NCBI RefSeq assembly: GCF_040412425.1
Contig: NC_089777.1
Location: forward strand, 30,275,037 to 30,339,036
Length of the DNA: 64,000 nucleotides
Reading direction: 5' to 3'
Source: Macrobrachium rosenbergii
Taxonomy: Eukaryota; Arthropoda; Malacostraca; Decapoda; Palaemonidae
Notes under the pieces: generated by a model
What the model saw: only the letters and a program-made list of their open reading frames with translations
Database searches by the model: none
Told to the model about the DNA's origin: nothing
Position numbers and translations under genes: made by a program
In this document: positions 1-10,826 of the stretch, piece by piece
Layout of the letters: every line of letters begins with the position of its first letter
Position numbering within the stretch: the stretch's first letter is position 1

Positions 1-115
1 GATTATTATTTTTATCATATCTTGTGTGTCTAGATTGCGTGTATTGTATTTGTATACTCTATGTATATGGCCCTGAGCTGAAATAAAGGATGATATTATT
101 ATTATTATCAATCAG
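1..115 (+). mobile_element. 3' end of a non-LTR retrotransposon with ATT tail
   Basis: The stretch ends in GTATATGGCCCTGAGCTGAAA, then ATAAAGGATGAT and a short (ATT)n run at about 95-112. The same ending, GTATATGGCCCTAAACCGAAA, occurs on the opposite strand at about 34566-34590, again followed by (TTA)n. Two unlinked copies with one conserved terminus and a trinucleotide tail are typical of LINE 3' ends in the RTE/CR1/Jockey range. No coding part is visible because the window begins here. The assignment to LINE rests on shared terminus plus tail; the clade is not resolved. Confidence 0.5.
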
Positions 116-1837
116 TTGAGATGTTGAATTGGAACGTTGTATGTTGTCGTTTAGCAGTGTAAGTTGTCTTTAAGAGTAACCAAGACCTCACTTTTTTGAC
201 GAACTAACCAATATAAATTTTCTTGTGACTGGAATTTGCATCATGATTGTTTTAGGAATTTTGCCCCATTTCAAGATTGGTATGGTTAAGGTTCTAGATG
301 GGGTAATCGCTTATCCTTTAAGCAGGTATTTAAAATCTTTCGGGCTACCTTACCTGAAAGTTCTCACTGACCCGATACAGTTTGGATAATGCATGGGGAA
401 TCATATTCAAAGTAATTTTGGCAGTTCTCCGACTAAAACCAGACACCGATTAAAATATTTGATTCAGTTTTAAATTGCTTACTTGACATGACACTACTAA
501 CTACTTCTTGAAATTTACACTGTCAACCCATGCACTGGGGCACTTTCCGCCACTCAGAACAGTGAAGAGTGAATTGGGATGTTTGAACAAAAGGATTAGT
601 GGGATCCAGATAATAAATGAGATGATGCACTGAGATCTAAAAGCGAAGCTGAAAAATAATCCATAGCTGCACAAAAAAGTAAATTAAAGATGTTGGACAA
701 CAATATCAAACAGGACAAAGAAAAAGATTAGGTGTCATTCAAGTTATGTAAAATAATCCGCTCCAGTAGCTTACAGAAGACAGGTGAAACCAATCTGTCT
801 GCAGCAAGTAGTCTGACCAGATTTTGGTATTCAACAGAGTTTTCAGAAAGCTTTTTTATATATATCCTGTGATAAATTCAAAGATTCACCTAGAAGCTTC
901 TAGTCATAGTTGGAAGAGAACCTCAGAAGATATCTGTGTTACTTAATGGCCCAGAATCATCCCTTTCTCTACTTCTGACACCAATGTGACACTCCATGTT
1001 CATTGCTCTCATAATGGCACAAGTGTAGGACAAATCCACCTTACATAAGAAACCTTGCTTAAAATGTTGTGGCAGCACTCACGACGAAATTAGCCTTTTA
1101 AAATCAAGCATTTCTAACTATGGTAACGCTTAAAAAATTTTAAATGGAAAACGGTTAAGTTTTACTGTAAATTTCCTGACTTATATCTCATAACACGGCT
1201 TTATTTATAATTCATGCATTTGATCTGATAGTTTACGACAGTTATTTTAAATTCTTAATAACTTTCAAGACCTGAGGTTTTACAGCAAAAGAAAAAATTA
1301 ACTTATATGAAGAACACGAGCTGATGTTTGCTCCTGACTAGGAGAAACACCGAAATGTTTGTGACGACTTTCTTTTAAAGATCTAAAGGTGTATCCACAC
1401 TACTGTAACACATGTCAAACACACGTGGGTAACTTAACGCACACACACCACTCACTGCTGAATTTAAGTTTGCAACTGTTGGTAGTCTTGACCACAGCTT
1501 CATCCGATTGTTCAGCAATGGCCAAAGTTTCGCTCTTTACTTACTTTCTTTGGATTTTTTCAATCTGCCTCTGATGTGTCAAGCTTCCGACCTCTTTTTA
1601 CAACGCTTTACTGTCACGTGGACGCAACTTCACGTACCACAGTTGCGATGAGAGTTTTTATCTCCCGGTAGGATGATTTTCTCTTTTGTCTTTACTTTCG
1701 GTCTTTCAATTAAGGTCTAACTGGCTCTTCTTGGCTGACAAGTAACTCAAGAGTCTCTGGCCCCTTGTCTACACATTCCACACTATTCCAAAAATTCTAC
1801 TCCTGATTTTCGTGGGTAGTATTTTTATTTCCTACTA
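116..1837. other. AT-rich stretch without a recognised gene
   Basis: No frame resembles a known protein. It contains one splice-bounded minus-strand candidate exon (354-432, listed separately). The 61-codon frame at 1389-1574 has no recognisable feature. The stretch is probably intron or downstream flank of the minus-strand gene whose exon lies at 4546-4635. Confidence 0.4.
354..432 (-). CDS. candidate internal exon, unknown protein
   Basis: On the minus strand a pyrimidine-rich acceptor (GTGTCTGGTTTTAG) precedes a 79-nt segment that ends at a good donor, TTTCAG|GTAAGG. One frame is open across it: after a single leading nucleotide it gives 26 codons beginning RRTAKITLNM and ending RVSENFQ, leaving phase 0. 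The other two frames hold stops. No family is recognised. The strand matches the ankyrin exon at 4546-4635 and it lies downstream of it, so it could belong to the same gene. It could equally be a chance frame or part of a dispersed repeat. Confidence 0.25.
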
Positions 1838-2011
1838 GCCACGGTCTAGAAAGGGCTATCTAGACCGTGCCACTACCCAGGGGAGAATAGTACATGGCAC
1901 GGTCTAGAAAGGGCTATCTAGACCGTGCCACTACCCAGGGGAGAATAGTACATGGCACGGTCTAGAAAGGGCTATCTAGACCGTGCCACTACCCAGGGGA
2001 GAATAGTACAT
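1838..2011. repeat. 58-bp minisatellite, 3 copies, each with a 13-bp inverted repeat
   Basis: Three head-to-tail units start at 1838, 1896 and 1954. Units 2 and 3 look identical; unit 1 differs in its first bases (GCC for GGC). Each unit begins with GGCACGGTCTAGA, an 8-nt loop (AAGGGCTA), and the exact reverse complement TCTAGACCGTGCC. A spacer containing CACTACCCAGGGGAGAATAG follows. The array can extrude three adjacent hairpins on either strand. A fourth unit begins at 2012 (GGTACGTG) but decays at once. Confidence 0.95.
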
Positions 2012-4181
2012 GGTACGTGTCAGCCGAGCTCTTCTGGTCGTAGTGTTAAATGGCCCCGAGTAACTATAAGAGGAACCTCGAGATTCATGAAGTCAAAATA
2101 CAGTTAAGACATTAGTGGCAGATTGTCAGAGGGATCTCAGTCACGCAGCTTCGGAACCAATGCAGACTGTAACTTTGACAAAGAAACCGGTAAGTACAAT
2201 TAATATTACCATCATCCTAACAACAATGAACAACCGCTACAGAACCTTACTATATATAAAAAGGGCGTGAGTATACTTACTCCATTCTGTTGGTATTCAC
2301 ATCGCCGTAAAGGAGCATACGTTATACAGCATCGAAGGGTCGGCAATGCAGGTAATTATGGGCGTGCAATGAATGTGTCATTAAGGAATCATGCAGATAT
2401 CATCCGATTCAACATGGAAAAAGAAGAAAACGCACATTAGTATCTTATACAGCCAAAAAATATTCGCTTTCCCCATAGGATTCTTGTTTTAATGAAATTT
2501 TGTACATTCAAAATGCATTTTATCTCATTCAATACAATAGAAATAAATCAAAGCCTACAGTTTCTTCAGTACGTACAACTTCAGTATATACAATATTTAC
2601 AATACAGTCGATACTGGAACACTAGTTTAATGATTACTGACTAAACGCTCTTCGAAAAAATCTGAATAATAGATTTCATACTTCAATAATCTATACACAC
2701 TGTTACTAACCATAACTACAATGCTTTCATAAACGTGCTTTCACAAACGTATTAGCATAAATACACTAAGTTTCTCCGAAAAGATTTTGTCATTCTAAAA
2801 CCATCAACCCTCCTTGTTCTTTACCGTCTATCCTTTAGCATACATAACTAAGACCCTAACATACTTAAGGATAAGTTGGAGGATTTTAAAGTGTCTTACA
2901 CGTAATTTTATACTACCTTAGATCACTACTGCTTGAGTACTAAAATTCTTAAAACAAGAAAGCAGCTACGAGATTCTACCACAGCAATGAAAAAACATGC
3001 ATATACCAATGGATAGGATACTAAGAAAACAGTAATTACATGGAAATTTTGATAATGCGTCTGACTCACAAAGCGTAAATATTTTACAGAATCATAAAAT
3101 ACTGACACAGGCAAATACAGTATTTTACACTAAATGTATTAAAATTACACCCACAGTAACTTCTCTGATAACCATGAAATTCGCTAACCACCACCACAGG
3201 TTCTAAAATGACTATCGTAGCTGTTAGCTTTCCCGTCATTTATATCGGTCAAATTACATTTTCACGTACGTTTAATGGTCAATGATAGCATTCACTGCTA
3301 ACTTAAACATTAAAACACTACGCAAATATATTCGGTCTTCAGTGTCAAAAAACCTGCATTCCCGGTTCGTCTTGAACTGGAAATCATTAAAAATGCAAGA
3401 TATTGTCAAGATCGTTGGGGAGCTCAACAATAACTCCAATTATAGTGTCTTTCCTAATACATTTGTACTGTACGTGTATCATGTCCTTATCTGTGTCTGG
3501 TGTGTCCCAGTGTCTCGCTAATCTAGTTTACGCTAGATGATGGTGACCATAGTCCAATCCACTTGCTCAATATTACTCAAGAAAATTTCCTCTTTCGTTT
3601 CCTTTATTTTTTGGCTTGTGATTTTTACGTTTTTAAAGAATAACCACTTTATTTTTACCCCAGCTTTATTATTACTTTATATTAACAGATTTACTTTGCA
3701 AGAAGTTCATGGCGCCATGCTCCTTAGTATAAATCCAAATGAAACCGGTTATCCCCCAAAATTCCTAAATGAAATACACCTCAATCGGCTGACAGTTCTA
3801 TAACCGCACTCTGTACACCTTGTCTCTAGCTACATTAACTGTCGTTTGGCTTTCACTTCCTAATACCAATGACAAACCATGGTAACAGCCGTCTGAAACT
3901 TTAATGTTACTTAATGAACGTCACTGGGTAGTGAGTCAATACAGGAAGGAAGCCAATGGACCCATTACCTGTCAAGGTACTTTCTTACAAGATTCGTTAC
4001 CGTTTTAAAAAGAAAACGTCTATGGCAGACATACCGGTTAGTTATTTAACCTTAATATAAATGTACAGAAAATGTTTCAAGGTTTTAGAAAAAATTCAAC
4101 TTGTGTTTTTGTTCAAATTTTGGTGAGCTCAAGAGTACGACAAAATGGCATGACCATATAATGCGTGTCCTTAGTACTTAC
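2012..4181. other. AT-rich stretch, no recognised gene; possible core-promoter motifs near 2.1-2.3 kb
   Basis: Plus-strand frames of 79 and 88 codons at 3282-3521 and 3537-3803 are AT-rich, hydrophobic and unlike any family I know; I take them as chance. An arthropod-initiator-like TCAGTC at 2137 is followed about 50 bp later by a donor-like CCG|GTAAGTAC (about 2190). A TATA-like box lies at 2252. These hints are listed under findings. Confidence 0.35.
2252..2265 (+). promoter_or_regulatory. TATA-box-like sequence
   Basis: The sequence TATATAAAAAGGGC closely matches a TATA box with GC-rich 3' flank. About 30 bp downstream (2280-2290) there is no strong initiator, but a donor-like CAG|GTAATT follows near 2351, which would close a short non-coding first exon. 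There is no downstream coding evidence on this strand, so this may be coincidence in AT-rich DNA. Confidence 0.2.
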
Positions 4182-4267
4182 CGAGCGGACCGTAAAATGT
4201 TCAGAATTTTAGGATTCTGTTTTTTCAACCAACTCCACTGACCAGCTGTATTTGCAGTTCCAGATAA
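4182..4267 (-). CDS. candidate exon in phase with the ankyrin exon upstream
   Basis: The minus strand shows an acceptor (CTACTGTCACAG), an 86-nt open segment and a strong donor, GCTCG|GTAAGTAC. The frame read from the first base gives 28 codons plus two nucleotides, opening LSGTANTAGQWSWLKK. It starts in phase 0, which fits the phase-0 end of the ankyrin exon at 4546, with a 278-nt intron between them. The peptide does not continue the ankyrin repeat as SOWAH proteins do (a GGYTALH-type segment is expected), so it would be an alternative or terminal exon, or a chance frame. Confidence 0.25.
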
Positions 4268-4368
4268 CTGTGACAGTAGTCTCACTTGCCAACTACCTTC
4301 GTCCTTACACATTTAACCCTTCAGCGAAATTGTTTTTCGATAGAAACTACTCTATGCCTATATTAGTT

Positions 4369-4430
4369 ATCTAAATACAAGCATTCTACACACTTAAATA
4401 TCTAAATTCAAGCATTCTACAAACTAAACA
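4369..4430. repeat. 31-bp tandem duplication
   Basis: Two adjacent copies start at 4369 and 4400 with ATCTAAAT and ATCTAAAT/TTC variants, both containing CAAGCATTCTACA. They differ at a few positions. It lies inside the putative 278-nt intron between 4267 and 4546. Confidence 0.85.
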
Positions 4431-4545
4431 TTTGTAAGATTTTTTTTACCAACAGCCATCAAGCTTATTACTATAAAAGTTGAACTACCTTTGATTTTAG
4501 CTACTTACTAAGTCTACTCAAAAGCTGGTAAAAAAAATTACAAAC

Positions 4546-4635
4546 CGATCGAGCATTTATCTCCACGTGATGAGTCTGGGCCAAGAACTTCACAACCTCA
4601 TGGCGTCCGTGTTTCGCGGCCCAGTGTAAGGCAGT
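4546..4635 (-). CDS. ankyrin-repeat exon of a SOWAH-like (sosondowah) gene
   Basis: Read on the minus strand, 90 nt give exactly 30 codons: TALHWAAKHG, then RHEVVKFLAQ, then THHVEINARS. The first part is the canonical ankyrin helix-turn-helix (TALHxAAxxG), and VxxFLA plus INAR complete a repeat. The wording LHWAAKHGR ... INARS is closest to SOWAH ankyrin proteins as I know them. The exon is framed by an excellent acceptor (ATTTTCTTCTTTACAG) and a donor CG|GTTTGT; both ends are phase 0. A second possible donor four bases later (GTAATT) would break the phase. Ankyrin repeats mediate protein binding; SOWAH function is poorly known. The expected next segment (GGYTALH-like) and the N-terminal SOWAH domain are not found in the window, so this is one exon of a partial gene running toward and past position 1. 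The family call is good; the exact paralogue is unknown. Confidence 0.75.
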
Positions 4636-6345
4636 CTGTAAAGAAGAAAATATTTCATTAAGTGCCCATTAATACCAAAGTAACCTGTAAAACAACGTTT
4701 AAAAAGTAACCTTAGTATAATCTGAACATTAAGGTGATCAAGTTTACGGATAATGTTGTAAATCTTCAATAACTTATATTATTTCATTCAAGAAAACTGT
4801 AAATTTCAAACGAACAAATATAACGAGCACATGGAGAACCTCCAAAAATAAATAAGAACTGGTGGGAAATGTGGTTCCAGAACGTCAAGTAACTGTAAGT
4901 GCCATTCAACTTGAAAAACGAATTTAATCACTCTTAACATTCGTTAGAAAACTAGTATGCCTTTACTCACTATTTTTTTCTATTTAGTAAAGCAAAGTTA
5001 CCCCTCGCGAGTTAGCGTGTTCATTTTCTGTGAAACCTATCAACAGTGCGGTCACCAGTGCGCTTTTCAAAGGGTAACCAAATTATGAAGCTTTTCTTCC
5101 ATAACTAGAAAAAACAATATCCAAAATAAATAAAAACAAAGTTTAATGCAAAATTTAAATCCCTCTAGCTTAAAAAAAAATTTTTTCCCTTCGTGATTGG
5201 TTAAAACCAAGAAATCTGCTTCGAAACAAAACTTTGAACGTTTTAACCATCAACTACGTAAATGCAGATTGGGAAATGTAGAAGGGTGAAAAAAAAAAAA
5301 AAAAATACTTGAAATACTGTAAGTCTTAAAAGCAAGTCTTCAAGGACAAGGCAATTTTAGGATATGTTTTAAGTGGAGTTAGAACTATCAAAATACCCTG
5401 GATTGATAAAGTCCAGCATATTTATCAGAATATTGAGAAAAACTATAAAGAGAGAATAGTTGGAAAAATATTCGAGAAAATTGACCAACTACAAGGCGGT
5501 CCCTAACTGCTTGTCAACGTAGAAATTACGAAAATATCCTTCAAACTTCAGGTTTAAGCCTTAAAATTTCGTTACATGCTGCATATTATACAAACTACAG
5601 AAACTCTTAACAGGTGCAACTGAAACGGTGAAAACCCGAAAACATTACCAGAAGAAAATTCTCTTACAAGTAATTTCTTTATTACTAACGACAATGATAA
5701 AGTCTGTCACCATTGAATAGCATGTATTACATAAGTCAATAAACTTTACCTTGAAACTCTGAATATATTTATTTGATAATATCCACGTTCTTCATTCATA
5801 ATGTCTATGAACAACAAAAACAACTTTATGCAATTACAGATGTACCTTTAATTCAAGTCCCTTCATCTAAAATAAAAAAACCTTCCTGGTAAACAATAAG
5901 TCGCAACTTTCTTACATACATAATACCGTACTAGAATGTTAGTAATTGCTCTCTAAGCGGAATATTTAATGAAGAAAATTTCTAGAGAAAAGCATCTGTC
6001 CTGCTAAAACTAAATACTATAGCAGTAACCGAGAATACTAAACCCAATTCACATCAAGTAAAAAGAAAATTCCTTTTTAGCTGCTAACGCTAGGCTGTTG
6101 TAAATCCCATAACCACCAACGACAATACACTTTATAATCTTCCGTTCTGAACGTGATCAAAGAATTATTTACGTCATTTCAGCACCTAACAAAATAAAAT
6201 ATAAGGTTGCACATAGAAACCCATAAAAAATATTCATTAAATATAATGTTATTTAATTATAAAATGATGAAAATTACATGAAAAAACTGATATTTGAACA
6301 GCGTGCTGATACTTGAAATAACAAAACCACAGACTGAAGTTAACC

Positions 6346-6350
<5 letters not shown>

Positions 6351-6378
<28 letters not shown>
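6351..6378. repeat. (GA)n microsatellite
   Basis: About 14 uninterrupted AG dinucleotides on the plus strand. Confidence 0.98.
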
Positions 6379-6383
<5 letters not shown>

Positions 6384-7715
6384 CTATCTCTGACTCCAAC
6401 CTCACAAGCCTCCTTCCTTCCATCAACAGGTATCATCGTATCTAGAGAGTTTAAGCAATCTCCTTTAAGAAAAGAGTATTAGTGTGGAACATGAGGAAGA
6501 TAAGGGAGCGAATGGTTCCAAAGATAGGATCAGGCATCTCAACCAAGTAAGCCTCTTAGCTGACTCATGTCTTTTTGCTGGATGAAGCATCCTACATTCA
6601 TCACATCCTCCTGCCTAGTTAGGACTAACACGAAATATGGGGTTGGACACAGGCCGTCTTACTTCAGGTATGGCCAAGATATAAGATGTTCATTCAATGC
6701 AATATTTTCTTCGTTCGGATCTCTACAGCTTTGATAAAGCTGCAGTACTTTGGATGATTCAATTACGCATCATTTATTAAACTAATCACTAAAGCCTCTG
6801 TAATCTGAATTATGAAAAACTACAAATGTGCTTCTGTAAATTTCATCTGCATAAAATCATTACCCCTACGTTTTCATTAGTTTAAGACACTTGCATAATA
6901 AAATGTTCCGAATTAAATATTTATCTTTCACAAAATCTTGAAAAGCTTACATTTTAAAAGAAACTACTTTTGAAAACAAGTCCACAATTATTAAGAATTA
7001 ATCCGCAAGATCCTTGCCACCTGAAAAAGTTGCTTCTAAAACTATATTTCCCGTTTAAACGAATTTTGATCTCATTCACCCTTTAAACAAGAGACGTGCT
7101 TATTAAAGAATCAAGTAGATGGACTAACCAAGATCTTGAATTTAATTTCAACTAAGAAATGAAAGAAGTTACATTCAATGGAAAGTTTCAACACAATGCA
7201 CATGCAACATAACCCAGTTACTCGTGTCGAGAACTGGTTATTGAAAGAAACTTTCACCATCACTGAAAAATATATACATTTTCTCAACTCTCCAGCCATC
7301 TCATTACACAACAATTCAAAAGCTTATAACCATTCAAACTGGATTAATTTTGTGCCTACAAAAGTTTCATAAGATCAAGATGGGGAGTACCACAGTAAGA
7401 GAGTAACTCTAATGTTATGATATCTCTTGGTCTTACGTAACATCAAGTCAGTGATATCGTTAACATACGCGCGGTATAATTATAAAATGACATAAGTTCA
7501 CCGTAATTTATGTACGGAAAAAGCTTTATTTAGTAATTTACAGTCATCCACATTTCAAGAATGAAGCCCCATAAGTGCAAAGAGAAATTGTAACATGGTT
7601 AAGCAGCACTATGCCATGTAATTGGAAACCAAGGTTTACAGTTAACATCTTTCTTAGGAAGAAAGAGAAAGAGATATCAGTCTTAGCTTTCTTCAGATTT
7701 GTTAAGTGTACACAC

Positions 7716-7771
7716 CGCAATTAAGATTAAACTAAAATTACTACGCAATTAAGATTAAACTAAAATTATTA
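7716..7771. repeat. 28-bp tandem duplication
   Basis: Two copies begin CGCAATTAAGATTAAAC at 7716 and 7744. They are almost identical until the second decays after TTATTA. Confidence 0.9.
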
Positions 7772-9368
7772 TAAAGTGTTCTTCTAGGCTATCACAGACT
7801 GAAACCTCCCCTTAAAGGCAGATGCTATTTTACACAATTATGTTCAGAAAGTTTAAGAAACGAGAAAACACATCTAAACACGACTTTCATCAACCAACAA
7901 GAGGAAAAAGATGCTTCTCTTAATTTTGAACAAGCAGTCATACCATAGACATTCTTCAAGGCTAGGTGTCCCATTCTTCATTAGGACTGCACAGTTAACT
8001 AGCCAGCTTGTCATTTTAAAACCAAACGGTTAACGATCCGTCAACTATTTGTCTCTTTAAACGCATATATTTCTTTTTTACTTAGTGGTAATAATAAATT
8101 ACTTTTTCACTAGACTTATACCGATCAAAAACGATTTCAAATTATTTTTGAAGAAATCATCAAGTATGCTTTTCTCAAACACGGTAGTGGTTAAGAAGGA
8201 AAGAATCGAACCAAACCGCTTCATCAAAAGTCGCCTCGACAGTGTCCAACGGTGACAAATGCTCATACCAACGATCATTGAACACAAGCCTTCGAAATGG
8301 CAAGTACGCCTAAAATGATCTCTATACTGGACAGAGTACCACAATCAGAATCACCTCGACCACCACCAACGGCAAAAGAAACCAGGACAACTACAGCGCG
8401 TTCACGCCTGGGCCTTTTGAGATGAATATCCCTTTGCTTTTCACAAAAGAAGGTTGCTGCTTTACAAGGTGATCGTTTTAACGGCTAACGTGATGCAATT
8501 TTTATTTATAAAAAGCAAGTAACTGCGCAACTGCTAATGAAGATCTGATTATGCGCCAGGATTTCAAAAATGACCGTCGCGAACATTTTTCTCCTTTTTC
8601 GCTCTAAGCGAGTCTGTCAGAATCTCAAGATAAAAGGGAGGAAGTACTGAGATAACGAATGTTTTCTAATACTCCTCCAAGTAAGCCACACTAAATTTTT
8701 TGGAGTCGCAGTAAGACGCAATGCAAACCAAAGCGTTGGAGTCCCCGTTTCCCCTACTTTAAAAGAGAGTTTACCAAAAACCTCCTTCTGCACCAAACTG
8801 AATGCAACGTTCGATCTCATTGCCGAAGGCAAAGGAAGCAGGGGTTGTGCTGTTGGACGTGCTCCCACTTTCTTCCATGTCTAAAATGTTCCGTTGTCTA
8901 TTAGACTCTGATTACGCCCCCGCCACGCCCAACACCAATCATCGCCGCAATGGCGCCTTATTTGCATGGCACCATAGAACCCCCGCCTCCTTCAAACAGC
9001 CCACATGCGAGGACCCCAAAAGCCCAGTTACGTACTCCGCTGGTCTTGTACTATGGCAAACCTCCCCCGCCCCATTCTCTCTTTCGGTATTAAACCCCCT
9101 CCCGACCCCACCCCAAGCCTCTCAAAATTTATCCCTCTTTGCGACGACCTACGCCTTGATGCCCTCCGGTTCTGACCTTTCATCTTCTCTGTTGGTTGCA
9201 TCATCCTGTAAGTCGTTTTTTTCGAGTCTGCATACACTCAATATCCAAAGCGGCACAGTGCCATTTTTCTTTTCATATTCTCGAGAGCTACAGTACTACT
9301 ACTGACGGAAATATAAAGGTTTTACAGTGTACAACTACTACTAATATATTGTTATTTTTATTTCAAAA

Positions 9369-9689
9369 GGGCGACTACAGTATAGACTGGAATATAGAGT
9401 TACGCCAACGGCCAAGCACTGGGACCTATGAGGTCATTCAGCACTGGAAAGAAAATTGAGAGTAGGTATGTTCGAAAGGTGTAACAAGAGAAAACCCTCG
9501 CAGTTGCACTTTGAAATAACTGTTAAGAAAGGGTGGATAGCAAGATGGAATAAAGATAGTATGAATAGAGGTACAGTAAAAGGAATGAAAGGGGTTGCAG
9601 CTAGGGACCGATGGGACGCTGCAAAGAACCTTCAGTAATCCCTTCAGTGCACCCCGTGAGGTGCACTGATAGCACTAGCCCTCTACGGG
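9369..9689 (-). mobile_element. ~300-bp decapod-type retroposon, copy 1 (first of a tandem pair)
   Basis: Family hallmarks on the plus strand are GGCCAAGCACTGGGACC, ATGAGGTCATTCAGC, the block GTACAGTAAAAGGAATGAAA, GGGGTTGCAGCTAGGG and a near-terminal hairpin CAGTGCACC / GGTGCACTG, ending in CTACGGGG. GCGACTACAGT occurs just before (9371-9381) and directly after (9690-9700), which looks like a target-site duplication. I set the sense to minus because other copies carry a variable AGAAY pentamer run at the plus-strand 5' edge, as expected of a retroposon tail read in reverse. No clear pol III A/B box is seen. Confidence 0.8.
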
Positions 9690-10023
9690 GCGACTACAGT
9701 GTACAGAACAGAACAGAATATACAATTTAGGCCGAAGGCCAAGTGCTGGGACCTATGAAGTCATTCAGCGCAAAAAGGAAAATTGAGAGTAAACGGTTAC
9801 AAAGGTATAACAGGACGAAAACCTCGCAGTTGTACAATGACACGTTAGAATAGGGTGAAAATTAAGATGGAAGAAAGAATATGAATGGAGGTACAGTAAA
9901 AAGGACTGAAAGGGGTTGCAGCTAGGGGCCGAAGGGACGCTGCAGAGAACCTAAAGTAATGCTTACAGTGGACCGCGAGTGAGGTTCCACTGACAGCACT
10001 ACCCCGCTATGGGGACTAGTGTA
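9690..10023 (-). mobile_element. ~300-bp retroposon, copy 2, head-to-tail with copy 1
   Basis: It carries GGCCGAAGGCCAAGTGCTGG, the (CAGAA)n edge, GGGGTTGCAGCTAGGGGC, and an end at CCCCGCTATGGGG. GACTACAGTGTA (9692-9703) before it and GACTAGTGTA (10014-10023) after it look like a duplicated target with a 2-nt deletion. The terminal hairpin is altered on both sides: CAGTGGACC pairs with GGTTCCACTG, so a C-to-G change in one arm is matched in the other. With copy 1 the target sequence occurs three times, as expected if one copy inserted into the duplication made by the other or if a dimer formed. Confidence 0.8.
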
Positions 10024-10496
10024 AAAATTCTACAAATATAGCCAAATTTCATTTAATCCACACTTCAATAAATAAAAAAAATCACGAAAAAAAACACACA
10101 CGAAGCCCATATCACTGACTGGAGAAGACACGCGGAGTAAATTAACACCCTTTTCAGCATCTCTTTTCACAAACTGACTTATCTGAGCTTCTCGCGTCTT
10201 CTTCTTCCTTCAATCAGCGTTACCCTTATCCGCAGCATCTCTTGCTTCATTCCCGGCGTTCGTCCCGTGTTCTTCCTATCACTTAACACACCCTCGACAC
10301 CTGACGACATTTACTCTAACCACAACCACAATCTTACTCTCCAATCTTTAAACCTTGCGATGAAAATCGGAATATCAATGGGTTAATCATTTCAAAATCT
10401 ACCACCTGTTTAATATACCCTAAGGAAAATGTTTTCTAGTCTTTAAATTTATAAGGTCCTCTATGAGAAGGGGCGGGTGGTGGGGGGGGGGCTTAC

Positions 10497-10594
10497 CTTG
10501 GATGACTTTCACCTTTAGTCTGGATGCTGAATTCTAGCCTATTATGCCTTTTGGTAAAGATGGTACGGAAAGGAACGGGAGAAATTAAGGAGAG
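10497..10594 (-). CDS. candidate internal exon, unknown protein
   Basis: The minus strand has a pyrimidine-rich acceptor (TTATTCTTTTCCATCAG), 98 nt open in the first frame (32 codons plus two nucleotides; starts LSLISPVPFRTIFTK, ends GESHP) and a consensus donor CCAAG|GTAAGC. Two other frames contain a stop. The peptide is basic and has no recognised domain. It lies upstream of, and on the same strand as, the ankyrin exon at 4546. A chance frame this short is quite possible. Confidence 0.25.
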
Positions 10595-10749
10595 CTGATG
10601 GAAAAGAATAAGTCTTTCATTATCTTACCACCATCTTTAAAACATCTACAATGGGGGGGGAGGGTGAAGGGGATGAAAGGTCTACTAGTACAACCCCCTA
10701 AAATATCTATCTTTTCTTAACTTCTTCCCCTTAACTAAATTCCCATCAA

Positions 10750-10755
<6 letters not shown>

Positions 10756-10823
<68 letters not shown>
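10756..10823. repeat. (CT)n microsatellite
   Basis: An uninterrupted 68-bp CT run, one of only a few sites where the pyrimidine strand is the plus strand. The Ser-Leu frame starting at 10749 is its translation. Confidence 0.98.

Positions 10824-10826
<3 letters not shown>

Larger units (their letters stand above)
4636..9368. other. probable intron or upstream flank of the ankyrin gene, no recognised exon
   Basis: Mostly AT-rich sequence. Besides the (GA)n tract at 6351 and the 28-bp duplication at 7716 it holds a poly(A) run near 5289. A less AT-rich, CpG-containing patch lies at about 8340-9240, with the octamer ATTTGCAT near 8959 and CCAAT near 8934. A 167-codon plus-strand frame (8802-9305) covers that patch but shows no domain, signal peptide or similarity I recognise. 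A minus-strand 81-codon frame at 8099-8344 is likewise anonymous. Confidence 0.4.

Noticed and set aside
8802..9305. 167-codon frame
   Set aside because: Composition follows a local GC-rich patch and no motif or homology is visible. Kept only as a note on the patch.
9384..9638. Plus-strand frames over retroposon copy 1
   Set aside because: They lie in repeat sequence and are not shared by the other copies.
9369..10023. Helitron or MITE interpretation of the ~300-bp family (terminal hairpin, GC-rich end)
   Set aside because: Variable-length flanking direct repeats and a pentanucleotide edge fit retroposition; no terminal inverted repeats and no CTRR end.
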